The notes under the pieces were generated by a model. That model worked only from the letters and a program-made list of their open reading frames with translations, had not been told where the DNA came from and did not search any database. A program made the position numbers and the translations under genes. Below, piece by piece: positions 32,701 through 42,219 of a stretch of 64,000 nt of DNA (position 1 is the stretch's first letter; each line of letters begins with the position of its first letter). Source of the DNA: F1-80-MAGs062 sp046345315 (GTDB taxonomy: Bacteria > Planctomycetota > Planctomycetia > Planctomycetales > Planctomycetaceae); contig JBKDKA010000157.1 in assembly GCA_046345315.1 (NCBI GenBank), positions 1-64,000 of the forward strand, read 5' to 3'.

Positions 32701-35400
32701 ATGGTGGTCATGCGAATCCTGATGCTGAGTCTCGGATTGGCTTCTGCATTTGCTGCCTCGATGGCTGCGGGTGAGGAATCCACGCACTACATGCAGACCG
32801 TTCGGCCTTTGCTTCGGGCGCGTTGTGTTGCGTGCCATGGAGCGCTTCGGCAGGAGGGTGGACTTCGGCTCGATACCGGTGAAGCAATTAGGACTGGTGG
32901 CGACACCGGTGCGGCGATCGTGAAGGGTGACGCCGATGCGAGCCTCCTTGTTCGCCGCGTTGAGCATGCGGACGCAGAACAGCGAATGCCACCTGAGGGT
33001 GAGCGACTGAATCAGGAGCAGATCCTCGCTTTGCGCGAGTGGATTGCTGCGGGGGCAGTTTCACCTTCTGATGAAAAGCCCGATCCGGATCCACGAGGCC
33101 ATTGGGCTTTTCGCTCTCCCGTCCGTCCGGAGTTGAGCCCCGAGGAAAGGGTGCTGCATCCGATTGACGCGCTGATTAACCGGGAACTCACTCAACGTGC
33201 GCTCACGGTGGTTCCTGCTGCCGACAGCAGAACTCTGCTTCGTCGTGTGACATTTGACCTCACCGGTCTGCCTCCGGCACCGGAAGACCAGCGTGCCTTC
33301 TGTGACGATGAGTCCGCGGGCGCGTGGGAACGAGCTGTGGATCGTCTGCTCGAATCTCCATCTTACGGTGAACGCTGGGCTCGCCACTGGATGGACGTCT
33401 GGCGATACAGCGACTGGTATGGTCGTCGGAGCGTGCCGGATGTCATGAACAGCTATCCAACCATCTGGCGCTGGAGAGACTGGATCATCAGGTCTCTCAA
33501 CAGCGACAAGGGCTACGATCAGATGGTCGTCGAGATGCTGGCAGGCGACGAAGTGGCTCCCGATGATCTCGATACAGTTGCCGCAACAGGCTTCGTGGTC
33601 AGAAACTGGTTCAAATGGAATCGTGATACATGGATGCGGGATCAGGTTGAGCATACCGGCAAAGCCTTTCTGGGGCTCTGGTTTCAGTGTGCTCTTTGTC
33701 ATGACCACAAATACGATCCTGTTTCTCAGCGGGAGTATTTTCAGCTTCGAGCGGTCTTTGAGCCCCTTGAATTGCGGCATGACCGTGTTCCGGGAGAACC
33801 GGATCCGGGGCCTCATAAAGCGTATGTTTACGGAGCTTCGTACGGGCCGATCACCAGTGGAATGGTTCGCATATTCGACCACCAGCCGGACGCTGCGACT
33901 CGGATCTATCGGGGTGGAGACCAGCGGAATATCGCTTCCGATCTTGAGCCGGTTTCTGTTGCGATACCGACGTTCCTCGATCGCAAAGCTTTCGAGATTC
34001 AGCCGATCGAACTGCCTGTCACATCCTGGTACCCTGGTCTCAGGGATTCCGTGCAGGCAGAAGAGATTGCTGCGAGACAGAAGGCTGTTGACGAGGCACT
34101 TGCAGAACTGAACGCTGCAGATCAGACCGATGTCGCTCCAATTGCGACTCAGATGCGCACTGCTGCTTCTCTGAAGCTTGAAGCGGCTCGTGCGGAACTG
34201 AGTTCGTGGGTCAGTAGAACCGCAGCAGAGCGAGCTCGCTATATCGATCGCTCTCCGGATATGGCAGTCACGGCTGCGGCTGCCGCAAATGCAGAACGGA
34301 ATGCTGCGTTCCAGAAGGCACTCAGCCAGCTGGCTGCAGCGGAACTGGATCTGCTGCGAGCAGAATCACAGCCGGATACGGACAGCTCGCGAACTGAGAA
34401 GATTCAGAAAGCCCGCGCTGCGGTGGATACGGCGAAGTCCGCAAAAGCTGCGTCGGAGGAGGCACTCAAGAAGACGGATACGACCTACACGCCACTGAGT
34501 TCTGTGTTCATTTCAAAAAGCACCGGACGTCGGTCGGCACTCGCGCGCTGGATCGTCGATCGAAGCAATCCACTGTCTGCTCGAGTGGCTGTGAATCACA
34601 TCTGGAACTGGCACTTTGGAAAACCGCTGGTGGAGACAACGTCGAATTTCGGAAGGAACGGCAAGCCACCGTCTCATCCGGAACTGCTCGACTGGCTTGC
34701 GGTGGAGTTCATGGAGAACGGATGGAGCCAGAAGCATATCCATCGCCTGATCCTGACAAGCGAGGCATGGAAACGGACTTCGTCTGTCGCTCCGGGAAGT
34801 GAATTTCAGGATTCACAGAACAAAGATCCGGAAAACCGATACCTGTGGCGAGCGAACACGCGACGGTTGGAAGCAGAAGCGGTGCGAGACTGCATTCTGT
34901 TTGTATCGGGACAGCTGGACCTGACACAGGGCGGAGCAGAGCTTGATCAGTCGCTCGGGCTTTCGAGCCGACGGCGAAGTCTTTACTTTTCTCATCATGG
35001 TGAGACGAAGATGCAGTTTCTGGAGCTCTTCGATGCTCCGAGTCCGCTCGACTGTTACCGGAGGACCTCTTCGATTCTGCCTCAGCAGGCTCTGGCACTT
35101 TCGAACAGCGAACTGACTGAACAACAGAGTCGAGCGCTGACTGGAAGACTTCTGGAGATCTCCGGAAAGGATGAGCGTCAGTTCATTCGTTCGGCCTTTG
35201 AATGGATTCTTTCGAGGAATCCGGAAGAACGCGAAACGGAGATCAGTCTGAGCTTTCTGGAGCGTCAGAGGGCTCTCTACAGAGATTCGACGGGGGCAGA
35301 CGGTCAGCCGATAGTTTCCCCGGAGACAGCTGAGCTTCGGACTCTGGAGAGTTTTGTTCACGCGATGCTGAACCACAGTGACTTTCTTACGGTCCGTTAG
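32701..35400 (+). CDS. PSCyt1-DUF1549-DUF1553 protein (planctomycete cytochrome-like)
   Basis: From ATG 32701 the product has 899 residues with a signal peptide (RILMLSLGLASAFAASMA). The PSCyt1 domain follows, with RPLLRARCVACHG (heme-type CxxCH) and GDADASLLVRRV...RMPPEG. DUF1549 includes LLRRVTFDLTGLPP and YGERWARHWMDVWRYSDWYG; a CxxCHDHKYDPVSQ motif (CALCHDHKYDP) marks its end. After a coiled-coil insert comes DUF1553 (SALARWIVDRSNPLSARVAVNHIW, FGRNGKPPSHPELLDWLA, RRLEAEAVRDCILFVSG). This family is expanded in planctomycetes, often paired with DUF1501, and thought to act in breakdown of complex sulfated polysaccharides; the exact role is unknown. The start was chosen by the signal peptide. 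Confidence 0.9.
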   Translation: MVVMRILMLSLGLASAFAASMAAGEESTHYMQTVRPLLRARCVACHGALRQEGGLRLDTGEAIRTGGDTGAAIVKGDADASLLVRRVEHADAEQRMPPEGERLNQEQILALREWIAAGAVSPSDEKPDPDPRGHWAFRSPVRPELSPEERVLHPIDALINRELTQRALTVVPAADSRTLLRRVTFDLTGLPPAPEDQRAFCDDESAGAWERAVDRLLESPSYGERWARHWMDVWRYSDWYGRRSVPDVMNSYPTIWRWRDWIIRSLNSDKGYDQMVVEMLAGDEVAPDDLDTVAATGFVVRNWFKWNRDTWMRDQVEHTGKAFLGLWFQCALCHDHKYDPVSQREYFQLRAVFEPLELRHDRVPGEPDPGPHKAYVYGASYGPITSGMVRIFDHQPDAATRIYRGGDQRNIASDLEPVSVAIPTFLDRKAFEIQPIELPVTSWYPGLRDSVQAEEIAARQKAVDEALAELNAADQTDVAPIATQMRTAASLKLEAARAELSSWVSRTAAERARYIDRSPDMAVTAAAAANAERNAAFQKALSQLAAAELDLLRAESQPDTDSSRTEKIQKARAAVDTAKSAKAASEEALKKTDTTYTPLSSVFISKSTGRRSALARWIVDRSNPLSARVAVNHIWNWHFGKPLVETTSNFGRNGKPPSHPELLDWLAVEFMENGWSQKHIHRLILTSEAWKRTSSVAPGSEFQDSQNKDPENRYLWRANTRRLEAEAVRDCILFVSGQLDLTQGGAELDQSLGLSSRRRSLYFSHHGETKMQFLELFDAPSPLDCYRRTSSILPQQALALSNSELTEQQSRALTGRLLEISGKDERQFIRSAFEWILSRNPEERETEISLSFLERQRALYRDSTGADGQPIVSPETAELRTLESFVHAMLNHSDFLTVR

Positions 35401-35452
35401 CTGATAGCATGGTTTCAACGGTTTGATTGACGCGGCGGGGGAGGGCGAATCA

Positions 35453-36976
35453 GTGACAGAATGTCGGCAGCAGATTCGGGATCTGCGAAATCGACTCCAA
35501 CGTCGTGGCTTTCTCGCAGACATGGGGCTTGGTGTCACTGGTCTTGCGCTGGGTGAGCTTCTAGGACGCGACAACCGAACGGCTGCTTCAGAAAATTCAG
35601 CCGGCGATCATTCAAGCGCCGAGGAATGGACGCCTGCAGACGGGAGACCACACTTCGCGCCGAAGGCCAGATCCGTCATCTGGGTCTTTCTTTCCGGTGG
35701 TGTCAGCCACATGGAAACATTCGATCCGAAGCCGGCATTGAACCGATATGCCGGGATGACATTCGAGGAGACGGGGCTGCCGAATCCGATTCAGTCACCG
35801 TTTTATCTCTCTCGGTCGCGTTCTGTCGTGGGAGATGATCGTCAGGTTCACCGCAAGATCTGGCCTCTCCAGGTCGGTTATCGTCCACGCGGAAATGCAG
35901 GAATCGAAGTCAGTCACTGGCTGCCGCATCTGGCGAACTGCGTCGATGATCTGTGCATTGTTCGATCGATGTGGACTACAGACAACGATCACGCTGCTGA
36001 ATTCCAGATGCATACGGGACGGCATGCTCTGGACGAACGCGAACCGGTCATTGGATCCTGGATCCATTACGGTCTGAGTGCGCTGAATGAGAACCTGCCT
36101 CGATTTGTCTTTCTGGGTGAGTTCAAAGACAACCGAGTGCGTCAGAATTTCGATCCGTATTACCTCGGGCCTTCGCACGGGGGGATCCAGTTGTCCCTTG
36201 ATCCGAATGCCCCACTGCCATTCGGCGTTCGTTCAAAGAGCATGCTTGCTGACGAACAGCGCAATGAATTTGAACTCGTTGCGGAACTGAATCGCGTGGC
36301 TGCAGCAAAGTATCCCGATGATGAGCAGTTGCGAGCGAGAATCCAGAGTTATGAGCTGGCCTTTCGAATGCAGTCTGCTGTACCGGAAGCCATGGATCTC
36401 ACTCAGGAGACTCAGGAAACGCAGCAGATGTATGGCATCGGAAATCCGGTGACGGAGATCTATGGTCGAAGACTGCTGGCAGCTCGACGTCTTGCAGAAC
36501 GGGGAGTTCGATACTCTCTGGTCTATTTGAGTGATTATGGAGAATGGGATTCGCATCAGCAGCTGAAACAGAATCACTCTCGTTCGTGTGAGCGTGTCGA
36601 CAAGCCGCTGGCCGGCCTTGTCAATGACCTGAAACAGCGAGGGCTGCTGGACGAGACGCTGGTTGTGTGCTGCACGGAATTCGGCAGAACTCCGGCTGTT
36701 GAAGCGGGCGGCATGTTCAATGCGCCGGGGACCGGTCGAGATCACCATCCCCACGGATTTACGGTCTGGTTTGCCGGTGGTGGCCTGAAGAAGGGATACG
36801 TTCACGGGGCCACCGATGAGCTGGGATTTCATGCGGTGGAGAATCCGCACTACGTCACCGATATCCACGCGACCGTTCTTCATCTGCTCGGACTGGACCG
36901 CCATCGACTGGAGATACCCGGGCATAAACGACTCGACATCGATCACGGTCAGGTCATTCACGACATTATCGCCTGA
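35453..36976 (+). CDS. DUF1501 protein
   Basis: From GTG 35453, which has a strong GGGGGAGG Shine-Dalgarno sequence, the product has 507 residues; a TTG at 35423 would add ten. The N-terminus is a twin-arginine-like RLQRRGFLADMGLGVTGLALGELL signal. The DUF1501 sulfatase-like fold is seen in SVIWVFLSGGVSHMETFDPKP, MWTTDNDHAAEFQMHTG, VVCCTEFGRTP and GRDHHPHGFTVWFAGGGLKKG. The family is related to alkaline-phosphatase-fold enzymes; function is not proven. It follows its usual DUF1549/1553 partner at 52 bases. The stop overlaps the earliest possible start of the hydrolase gene. Confidence 0.92.
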   Translation: MTECRQQIRDLRNRLQRRGFLADMGLGVTGLALGELLGRDNRTAASENSAGDHSSAEEWTPADGRPHFAPKARSVIWVFLSGGVSHMETFDPKPALNRYAGMTFEETGLPNPIQSPFYLSRSRSVVGDDRQVHRKIWPLQVGYRPRGNAGIEVSHWLPHLANCVDDLCIVRSMWTTDNDHAAEFQMHTGRHALDEREPVIGSWIHYGLSALNENLPRFVFLGEFKDNRVRQNFDPYYLGPSHGGIQLSLDPNAPLPFGVRSKSMLADEQRNEFELVAELNRVAAAKYPDDEQLRARIQSYELAFRMQSAVPEAMDLTQETQETQQMYGIGNPVTEIYGRRLLAARRLAERGVRYSLVYLSDYGEWDSHQQLKQNHSRSCERVDKPLAGLVNDLKQRGLLDETLVVCCTEFGRTPAVEAGGMFNAPGTGRDHHPHGFTVWFAGGGLKKGYVHGATDELGFHAVENPHYVTDIHATVLHLLGLDRHRLEIPGHKRLDIDHGQVIHDIIA

Positions 36977-37053
36977 TGGCCCATCATCGCCTCAATGATG
37001 CTGTCGCTTTTTCTCCAGATGCTGATTCACATTTCCTCGGAGCTCCGAAAAGC

Positions 37054-39045
37054 ATGCTCACTACGGTACGTCAATCTGTGCGACCCTTCCTGTTCTCGGT
37101 GATTTTGCTGAACCTCCTGAGCGGCGGAAGTGATTGTCTGTCATCTGGCCTCGCGCAGGATTCTGTGAATCGCCTGACGCCTTACCTGACAAAGGACCTG
37201 ATTCCGGATGATCAGGCACTTCGTGATGTCAGACGTTTCTCAGCCAGCCGAATCAGGCCGGTTCCTGAGATCTCCACAGTCAGCGAATGGAAGAATTATT
37301 CGGAAAAGCTGCGTGAGAGCGTTTTGCGCGATGTTGTATTTCGCGGTCAGGCTGCGGAGTGGCGAACCTCACCCGGGCACGTCGAGATGCTCGAAGAGAT
37401 GCCCGGTGGGCCTGGCTATCGAATCCGAAAACTCCGCTACGAGGCATTGCCGGATCTCTGGATTCCGGCGCTGCTGTACGTTCCGGAGAAGATCAGCGGG
37501 AAAGTGCCTGTCTTTCTGAACGTCAATGGCCATGATCGAAACGGAAAGGCCGCTGATTACAAGCAGACTCGCTGTATTCATCTGGCACGGAACGGCATCA
37601 TTGCTCTGAATACGGAATGGTTCGGAATGGGGCAGCTGGCAACTTCCGGCTACAGCCACGGTCGAATGAACCAGCTTGATCTGTGCGGAACCAGTGGGCT
37701 CGCTCCGTTTTATCTGGCCATGTCGCGGGCGTTGGATCTGCTTCTTGCCCTTGAAAATGCGGACCCGGAACGAGTTGGTGTGGCCGGATTGTCCGGTGGT
37801 GGGTGGCAGACAATCCTGATCAGTTCGCTGGATCCCCGTGTCACGCTGTGCAATCCAGTTGCGGGATACTCCAGTTTCCGGACAAGGGCAGAATACTTTT
37901 CAGACCTTGGTGACTCCGAACAGACACCCACGGATCTGGGGGTCACAGCCGACTATGCTCAGCTGACAACGCTTTTGGCGCCTCGAGCTGCGTTGCTGAC
38001 CTACAACGAGAAAGACAACTGCTGTTTTGCATCGGCCCATGCACTGCCGCCACTGATGGATGCCGCAGTCCCGGTGTATCGACTGCTGGGACAGGAATCC
38101 CGGCTGAGGACTCATGTTAATTCTGACCCGGGAGACCATAACTTTCTTCTGGACAATCGGCAGGCGTTGTATCGGATGATTCGAGACCAGTGGTTCAATG
38201 GGGAGGAAGAGCGATTCTCCACGAACGAAAAGCCGGTTGACCAGGAGATCAGAACTGCAGACGTGCTCAACGTTCCATTGGCTGCCCCCAATCAGACATT
38301 TCAGACTCTTGCTCAGTCGCAGGCCCGAAAGAACAGTGAGGAACTTCGGAATTCCATGCCGGATCCGAAGTCTGCTGCCTGGAAAGATTTTGTCGCAGAC
38401 CATCGCAGCCGGTTGCAGGAAACGGTGAAACCTGTCGGTGCGGAGTTCACCGCAGAAGCTGTGGCATCGCAGGAATCGGGAAGCCTGAAAGTGAAGCACT
38501 GGAAACTGGTGGGCGGAACTCAGTGGGTCATTCCAGTGACCGAATTCTCCGACAGCAGAGCGGATCGAACCGCAGTTGTGATCAGTGATTCAGGACGATC
38601 GGCTGCCAGCGATCAGGTCGAACGACTCCTGAAAGACGGATATCGAGTCTTTGTTGCGGATCTGCAGTTCCAGGGAGAATTGCGAATCGCTGAACGGGAA
38701 TATCTCTGGGCACTGATGATTGCCACAACCGGAGAGAGGCCGCTTGGGGTACAGACAGGGCAGCTGACAGGGGTCATCCGATGGATTCAGACTTCTGCCG
38801 GAACTGACCAGGTGAAACTGGTGACAAACGGAACACGATCCGGCGTCATCGGGCTCGTCGCTGCCGTTCTTGATCCGTCGCATGCTGTGACAATCGAGGA
38901 AGAGCAGTCACTGGGTTCGCTGGGTGAGATCATCGAACAGAATCTGTCCTTCGAGCAGGCTCCGGAGCTGTTCTGCTTCGGACTGCAGAAAGTGACCGAT
39001 ATTCCAGTGATGCGAACCATTCTGAAATCCCGGCTCCCGGAGTGA
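37054..39045 (+). CDS. Exported alpha/beta hydrolase (acetyl xylan esterase-like)
   Basis: From ATG 37054 the product has 663 residues with a signal peptide (RPFLFSVILLNLLSGGSDC). An ATG at 36976 overlapping the DUF1501 stop (TGATG) would add 26 residues but no signal features. The hydrolase core (about residues 120-365) shows VPVFLNVNGHDRNGK, GLSGGGWQ (Ser nucleophile), an Asp/Glu-bearing strand (ALLTYNEKDNCCF) and SDPGDHNF, a likely His end. A second, weaker hydrolase-like half follows (TAVVISDSGRSAASDQ, VFVADLQFQGE, VKLVTNGTRSG). The likely role is deacetylation or de-esterification of polysaccharide. Coupling with the DUF1501 gene points to one degradation function. Confidence 0.8.
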   Translation: MLTTVRQSVRPFLFSVILLNLLSGGSDCLSSGLAQDSVNRLTPYLTKDLIPDDQALRDVRRFSASRIRPVPEISTVSEWKNYSEKLRESVLRDVVFRGQAAEWRTSPGHVEMLEEMPGGPGYRIRKLRYEALPDLWIPALLYVPEKISGKVPVFLNVNGHDRNGKAADYKQTRCIHLARNGIIALNTEWFGMGQLATSGYSHGRMNQLDLCGTSGLAPFYLAMSRALDLLLALENADPERVGVAGLSGGGWQTILISSLDPRVTLCNPVAGYSSFRTRAEYFSDLGDSEQTPTDLGVTADYAQLTTLLAPRAALLTYNEKDNCCFASAHALPPLMDAAVPVYRLLGQESRLRTHVNSDPGDHNFLLDNRQALYRMIRDQWFNGEEERFSTNEKPVDQEIRTADVLNVPLAAPNQTFQTLAQSQARKNSEELRNSMPDPKSAAWKDFVADHRSRLQETVKPVGAEFTAEAVASQESGSLKVKHWKLVGGTQWVIPVTEFSDSRADRTAVVISDSGRSAASDQVERLLKDGYRVFVADLQFQGELRIAEREYLWALMIATTGERPLGVQTGQLTGVIRWIQTSAGTDQVKLVTNGTRSGVIGLVAAVLDPSHAVTIEEEQSLGSLGEIIEQNLSFEQAPELFCFGLQKVTDIPVMRTILKSRLPE

Positions 39046-39238
39046 CGCTCATCGCATCGCACGACGTTCAGCTCATGTGTGGGCCATGGTGTTCGAATCG
39101 CACAACAGGGCCTCGATTTCTGTGGCTGAGTCAACTATACTCATACGAAGGCAGACACAGGTCTGTAAACATTCGGGAAACAACGAAGAGATCGTGACCT
39201 GAAGTCGGTTCGGATTCATTGCTACGAAGATCGAGACT

Positions 39239-39475
39239 ATGGCTACGGACAAGAAAAAACAGCAAAAGCAGAAAGAACGTGAACGTCGCGTCGCTAAAGA
39301 GAAGCTTGTTGCGGCTGAGAAACGCCGTTCACTTCTGAAGGAAGACGGAGACGGTTCTGAAGCGAAGAAAGCGAATCGGACATCGCGAGTTCTGGGAGCT
39401 GCGGTCCCAAAGATCGACAATCGCGTCCTCGGTGGCGGACAGCCGATGGTGACTCATCGTCGCGCCGGCAGCTGA
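39239..39475 (+). CDS. Small basic coiled protein of unknown function
   Basis: The product has 78 residues. The first half is a charged helix (KKKQQKQKERERRVAKEKLV), the second is Gly/Val-rich (VLGAAVPKIDNRVLGGGQP). A TATACT -10-like hexamer lies at 39136-39141, without a convincing -35. The composition is like small nucleic-acid- or ribosome-associated proteins, but no family is recognised. It stands alone, convergent with the downstream methyltransferase. Confidence 0.6.
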   Translation: MATDKKKQQKQKERERRVAKEKLVAAEKRRSLLKEDGDGSEAKKANRTSRVLGAAVPKIDNRVLGGGQPMVTHRRAGS

Positions 39476-39508
39476 CAAAGGTTGTCTGAGTGGAGGTGAC
39501 GTGGGCAC

Positions 39509-40183
39509 CTATTTTGGGGCCGGAACGGTCTTTTCAGAACGTTCGTGGTACACATACGTTGTGAATTCGTAGAGCCCGTAGTCGTTTCGCATCACGAAGT
39601 GCCGGCTCACCTGGCTGCACAGAAATGCTGCCAGCAGATCCATCGGAAGATGAAAAAGGTCGTCTCGTTCCCAGTCGACGTGTTTCGACATTGCATTGAA
39701 CGCGATGCCGTGACGCGTGTGGTGAAATGCGAGTCTGACGAGCCGCTGGACGAAGTCCCACATGACATCGAACGACATCGCACATTTCATCGTGAACAGG
39801 CCATTGAGCACCGCGTAGTCGAACGTTTCCAGAAGTTCTGGGTGCTTCATGACGTCGAGGCATCGGAAGTCAGCCTCCGGAAACTTCGATCGGCATTCTC
39901 CGATGAATCGTTCCGACAGGTCGATACCGGTGTACCGAATGTTTGACGTGCCTCTCGCCTTCAGAAACTCATAAAACTGTCCGCACCCGCACCCCAGGTC
40001 CAGAACGTGGATGGGCTCTTCAGCGGGAGTGACGGAAGCGTTGCGGATCAGTCTGAGCATGACCTGATGCCGACGGAGGGCATCCTCGGTATTGGGCCAT
40101 CCCATTCCCTGCGGCGTATCACCGAATCGATCGAAGAAGCCTTCGATGCAGTTGGTAATCTGAAAATAATCTGGCTCAGGCAT
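39509..40183 (-). CDS. SAM-dependent methyltransferase
   Basis: The frame is open to 40570, but that part overlaps the aminotransferase gene. The ATG at 40183, the first after the aminotransferase stop, gives 224 residues (a GTG at 40198 is an alternative). Class I motifs are clear: VLDLGCGCGQFYEFLKA, YTGIDLSERFI and FDYAVLNGLFTMK. The C-terminus ends in a Tyr/His-rich stretch. It is the last gene of the glycan set and probably modifies a sugar, lipid or peptide carrier. The substrate is not readable. Confidence 0.78.
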   Translation of the reverse strand: MPEPDYFQITNCIEGFFDRFGDTPQGMGWPNTEDALRRHQVMLRLIRNASVTPAEEPIHVLDLGCGCGQFYEFLKARGTSNIRYTGIDLSERFIGECRSKFPEADFRCLDVMKHPELLETFDYAVLNGLFTMKCAMSFDVMWDFVQRLVRLAFHHTRHGIAFNAMSKHVDWERDDLFHLPMDLLAAFLCSQVSRHFVMRNDYGLYEFTTYVYHERSEKTVPAPK

Positions 40184-40268
40184 TTCTTCAGGGACCACGA
40201 CTGATGTGCTGAAATCGTAAGAGAGATTGAACTCCGACCGATTGGTACATTTCTGGATGAGTCGCTCT

Positions 40269-41543
40269 TCAGCCGGCCTCTCGCAGTGGAGTTTCTCGTG
40301 GCCTTGACGGATCAGCCGGGTGTCGCGGAATTCTTCCGGAACGCATCCGCAGTAATCGACTGATCTCACCGCTGTTCTCTGCGATGAATCGAAGCATTCG
40401 TCCAATGGTGCAGGCATCTTCCGGCTGGATGGCCATTCCTGTCGGTAGCTGCATGATTTCCTGCAGAATGCTTTCGGTGACCGGCAGTGATGTCCGCTGA
40501 TGGCAGGATGCGCCATTGCTGACATAAGGAGCGGAGCGATGGCAGCCGGGAACGAAGTAGCTTCGAGCAAAGATTCCTTCGGCTCTGAGAAGATTCACAA
40601 CCTGATCTCGAGAAAGCCCCAGAACTTCCTCATGAATCATCGTCACGAAATACTGAAGGTTGCTTTCAGTCGTCTCCGGAATCGGCAGTACCGTGATGCC
40701 GCCAATGTCTGCGAGTTCAGTCCTGTAGATCTCCCGATTTCGTTCGTTGGTCTCCAGAAGTTTCGGAAGCAGGTCCAGTGAAACAAGACCTGCTGCGGCA
40801 GAGATTTCATGCATCTTGCCGTTGATTCCGATATCGCTCACTTCAGTCAGATCCGTGATACCGAACGCCCGCAGCCGACGACATCGTTCGGCAAGCTGGT
40901 CATTGTTCGTCACGATGGCGCCACCCTCAAAGGAGTTGACGAACTTCGTTGCGTGGAAACTGAAGACTTCAGCATCCCCGAAGTTGCCGACGGGAATGCC
41001 GTTTCGCCGACACCCGAATGCATGACTGGAATCGAACAGAAGTCTCAGGTTGTTCTCGCGGGCCAGTTCAGTAAGCTGAGGAACATCACAGGTGTGTCCC
41101 CAGAGATGAACGGGGATCAGTGCTGATGTCTTTGATGTGATGCACGCGGCGGCAGATTCCGGATCCATTGTCTGCGACTCAGGAAGGACATCGGCAAAGA
41201 CGGGGGTGAGTCCGATCCACTCCATTGCATGAGCTGTCGCCACGAATGTCAGTGAGGGCATGATCACCTCACCGGTGAGGTTCATCGCCCGAGCCGCGAT
41301 CTGCAGAGCCGTGGTGGCGTTGCAGCATGCGACGCAGTGCCTCGCGCCGGTGGCTCTGATAATCGCCTGCTCAAAAGCCCGAACCTGTGGTCCGTTATTG
41401 GTCAGGATTCCCGAATTCAGAACCTGTTCCATGGCCGCCAGAAGCTGTTCTCGCGGAGGAATGGAAGGTTGTCCCACATGAATTGGTACCTCATATTGAG
41501 GTGAACCGCCGAACGCAGCCAGCTGAAGCACGGATGTTTTCAC
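40269..41543 (-). CDS. DegT/DnrJ/EryC1-type PLP aminotransferase
   Basis: From GTG 41543, which overlaps the stop of the upstream gene (GTGA), the product has 424 residues. Hallmarks are LNSGILTNNGPQVRAFEQA, HCVACCNATTALQIAARA, EVIMPSLTFVATAHA, a Asp in LLFDSSHAFG, and the PLP lysine in SFHATKFVNSFEGGAIVT. The family makes amino sugars by transamination of keto-sugar nucleotides. The coupling to the unknown gene upstream and the nearby WbqC, GT41 and methyltransferase genes suggest a surface-glycan or protein-glycosylation pathway. Confidence 0.88.
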   Translation of the reverse strand: MKTSVLQLAAFGGSPQYEVPIHVGQPSIPPREQLLAAMEQVLNSGILTNNGPQVRAFEQAIIRATGARHCVACCNATTALQIAARAMNLTGEVIMPSLTFVATAHAMEWIGLTPVFADVLPESQTMDPESAAACITSKTSALIPVHLWGHTCDVPQLTELARENNLRLLFDSSHAFGCRRNGIPVGNFGDAEVFSFHATKFVNSFEGGAIVTNNDQLAERCRRLRAFGITDLTEVSDIGINGKMHEISAAAGLVSLDLLPKLLETNERNREIYRTELADIGGITVLPIPETTESNLQYFVTMIHEEVLGLSRDQVVNLLRAEGIFARSYFVPGCHRSAPYVSNGASCHQRTSLPVTESILQEIMQLPTGMAIQPEDACTIGRMLRFIAENSGEISRLLRMRSGRIPRHPADPSRPRETPLREAG

Positions 41544-42205
41544 CGGATGTCTCCGGAAGGGGCTGGGGGCAGAGCTTCGGTGTGGATCCCCTGGCACCAG
41601 ACCTTCGTCCGTCCCGCCGTCATATGAGTTCGCATCGCGCGGTAGACGGGCCGACCGGTAATGCTGCTGACGAATGTCTCACACGTTGATGGTCGGTAGA
41701 CAATCGGTTCCCAGCCGAACATGTCCGGTATACTGTCATCATTGCTGAATGACAATGCGATACCCTGAACGAATGCATGAACGGCTGTTGCATTCGGAAG
41801 CGGGCCGCTCTGGCTGAGTGTCTGGCGGCGTCCGGAAGTGTCCACAACGAATGAAGAATTCATCAGTTCCACGCGGTTGCACATTCCGATCGTGTCATCG
41901 GTTGCCACTGCAAAGACGAACACGGCATCATGTCTCAGAAAGACTTCGACAGGTCGACCGATCCAGCATTCCATGTCCGGGAGAGTTCTGAGCCCGCGTC
42001 GAGCAACAAGTCGACGATATCGGCGATTCAGGTCAGCGATTGATGACGGAAGCTCCGAAAGTGACAATGCGACGTCCGGTCCGAACTCTTCGATGTCGTC
42101 GGCAAGTACGATCGCAGAATAATTCGGAACAGTGTGGAAGAGCTCACTCTGCGGAGAGTTACTTTGCGACTCAGAGTGAGGCACGCGTCCCGATCTGTCA
42201 GCCAT
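41540..42205 (-). CDS. Protein of unknown function in the glycan set
   Basis: From ATG 42205, 15 bases after the GT41 stop, the product has 221 residues; the longer frame to 42301 overlaps GT41 and is rejected. Seen: an Asp/Leu-rich segment (VLADDIEEFGPDVALSL), a basic helix (LNRRYRRLVARRGLR), and alternating beta-like strands (AVFVFAVATDDTIGM). No catalytic motif is recognised and no transmembrane segment. Its GTGA overlap with the aminotransferase indicates coupled translation and a shared pathway. Confidence 0.6.
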   Translation of the reverse strand: MADRSGRVPHSESQSNSPQSELFHTVPNYSAIVLADDIEEFGPDVALSLSELPSSIADLNRRYRRLVARRGLRTLPDMECWIGRPVEVFLRHDAVFVFAVATDDTIGMCNRVELMNSSFVVDTSGRRQTLSQSGPLPNATAVHAFVQGIALSFSNDDSIPDMFGWEPIVYRPSTCETFVSSITGRPVYRAMRTHMTAGRTKVWCQGIHTEALPPAPSGDIR

Positions 42206-42219
42206 TATCTGATGCTGAA

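Noticed and set aside
33061..33882. 273-codon - strand frame
   Set aside because: Antisense to the DUF1549 domain, which has conserved family residues; long antisense frames are common in this base composition.
34813..35574. 253-codon - strand frame
   Set aside because: Antisense to the DUF1553 end and the start of DUF1501; no protein-like pattern.
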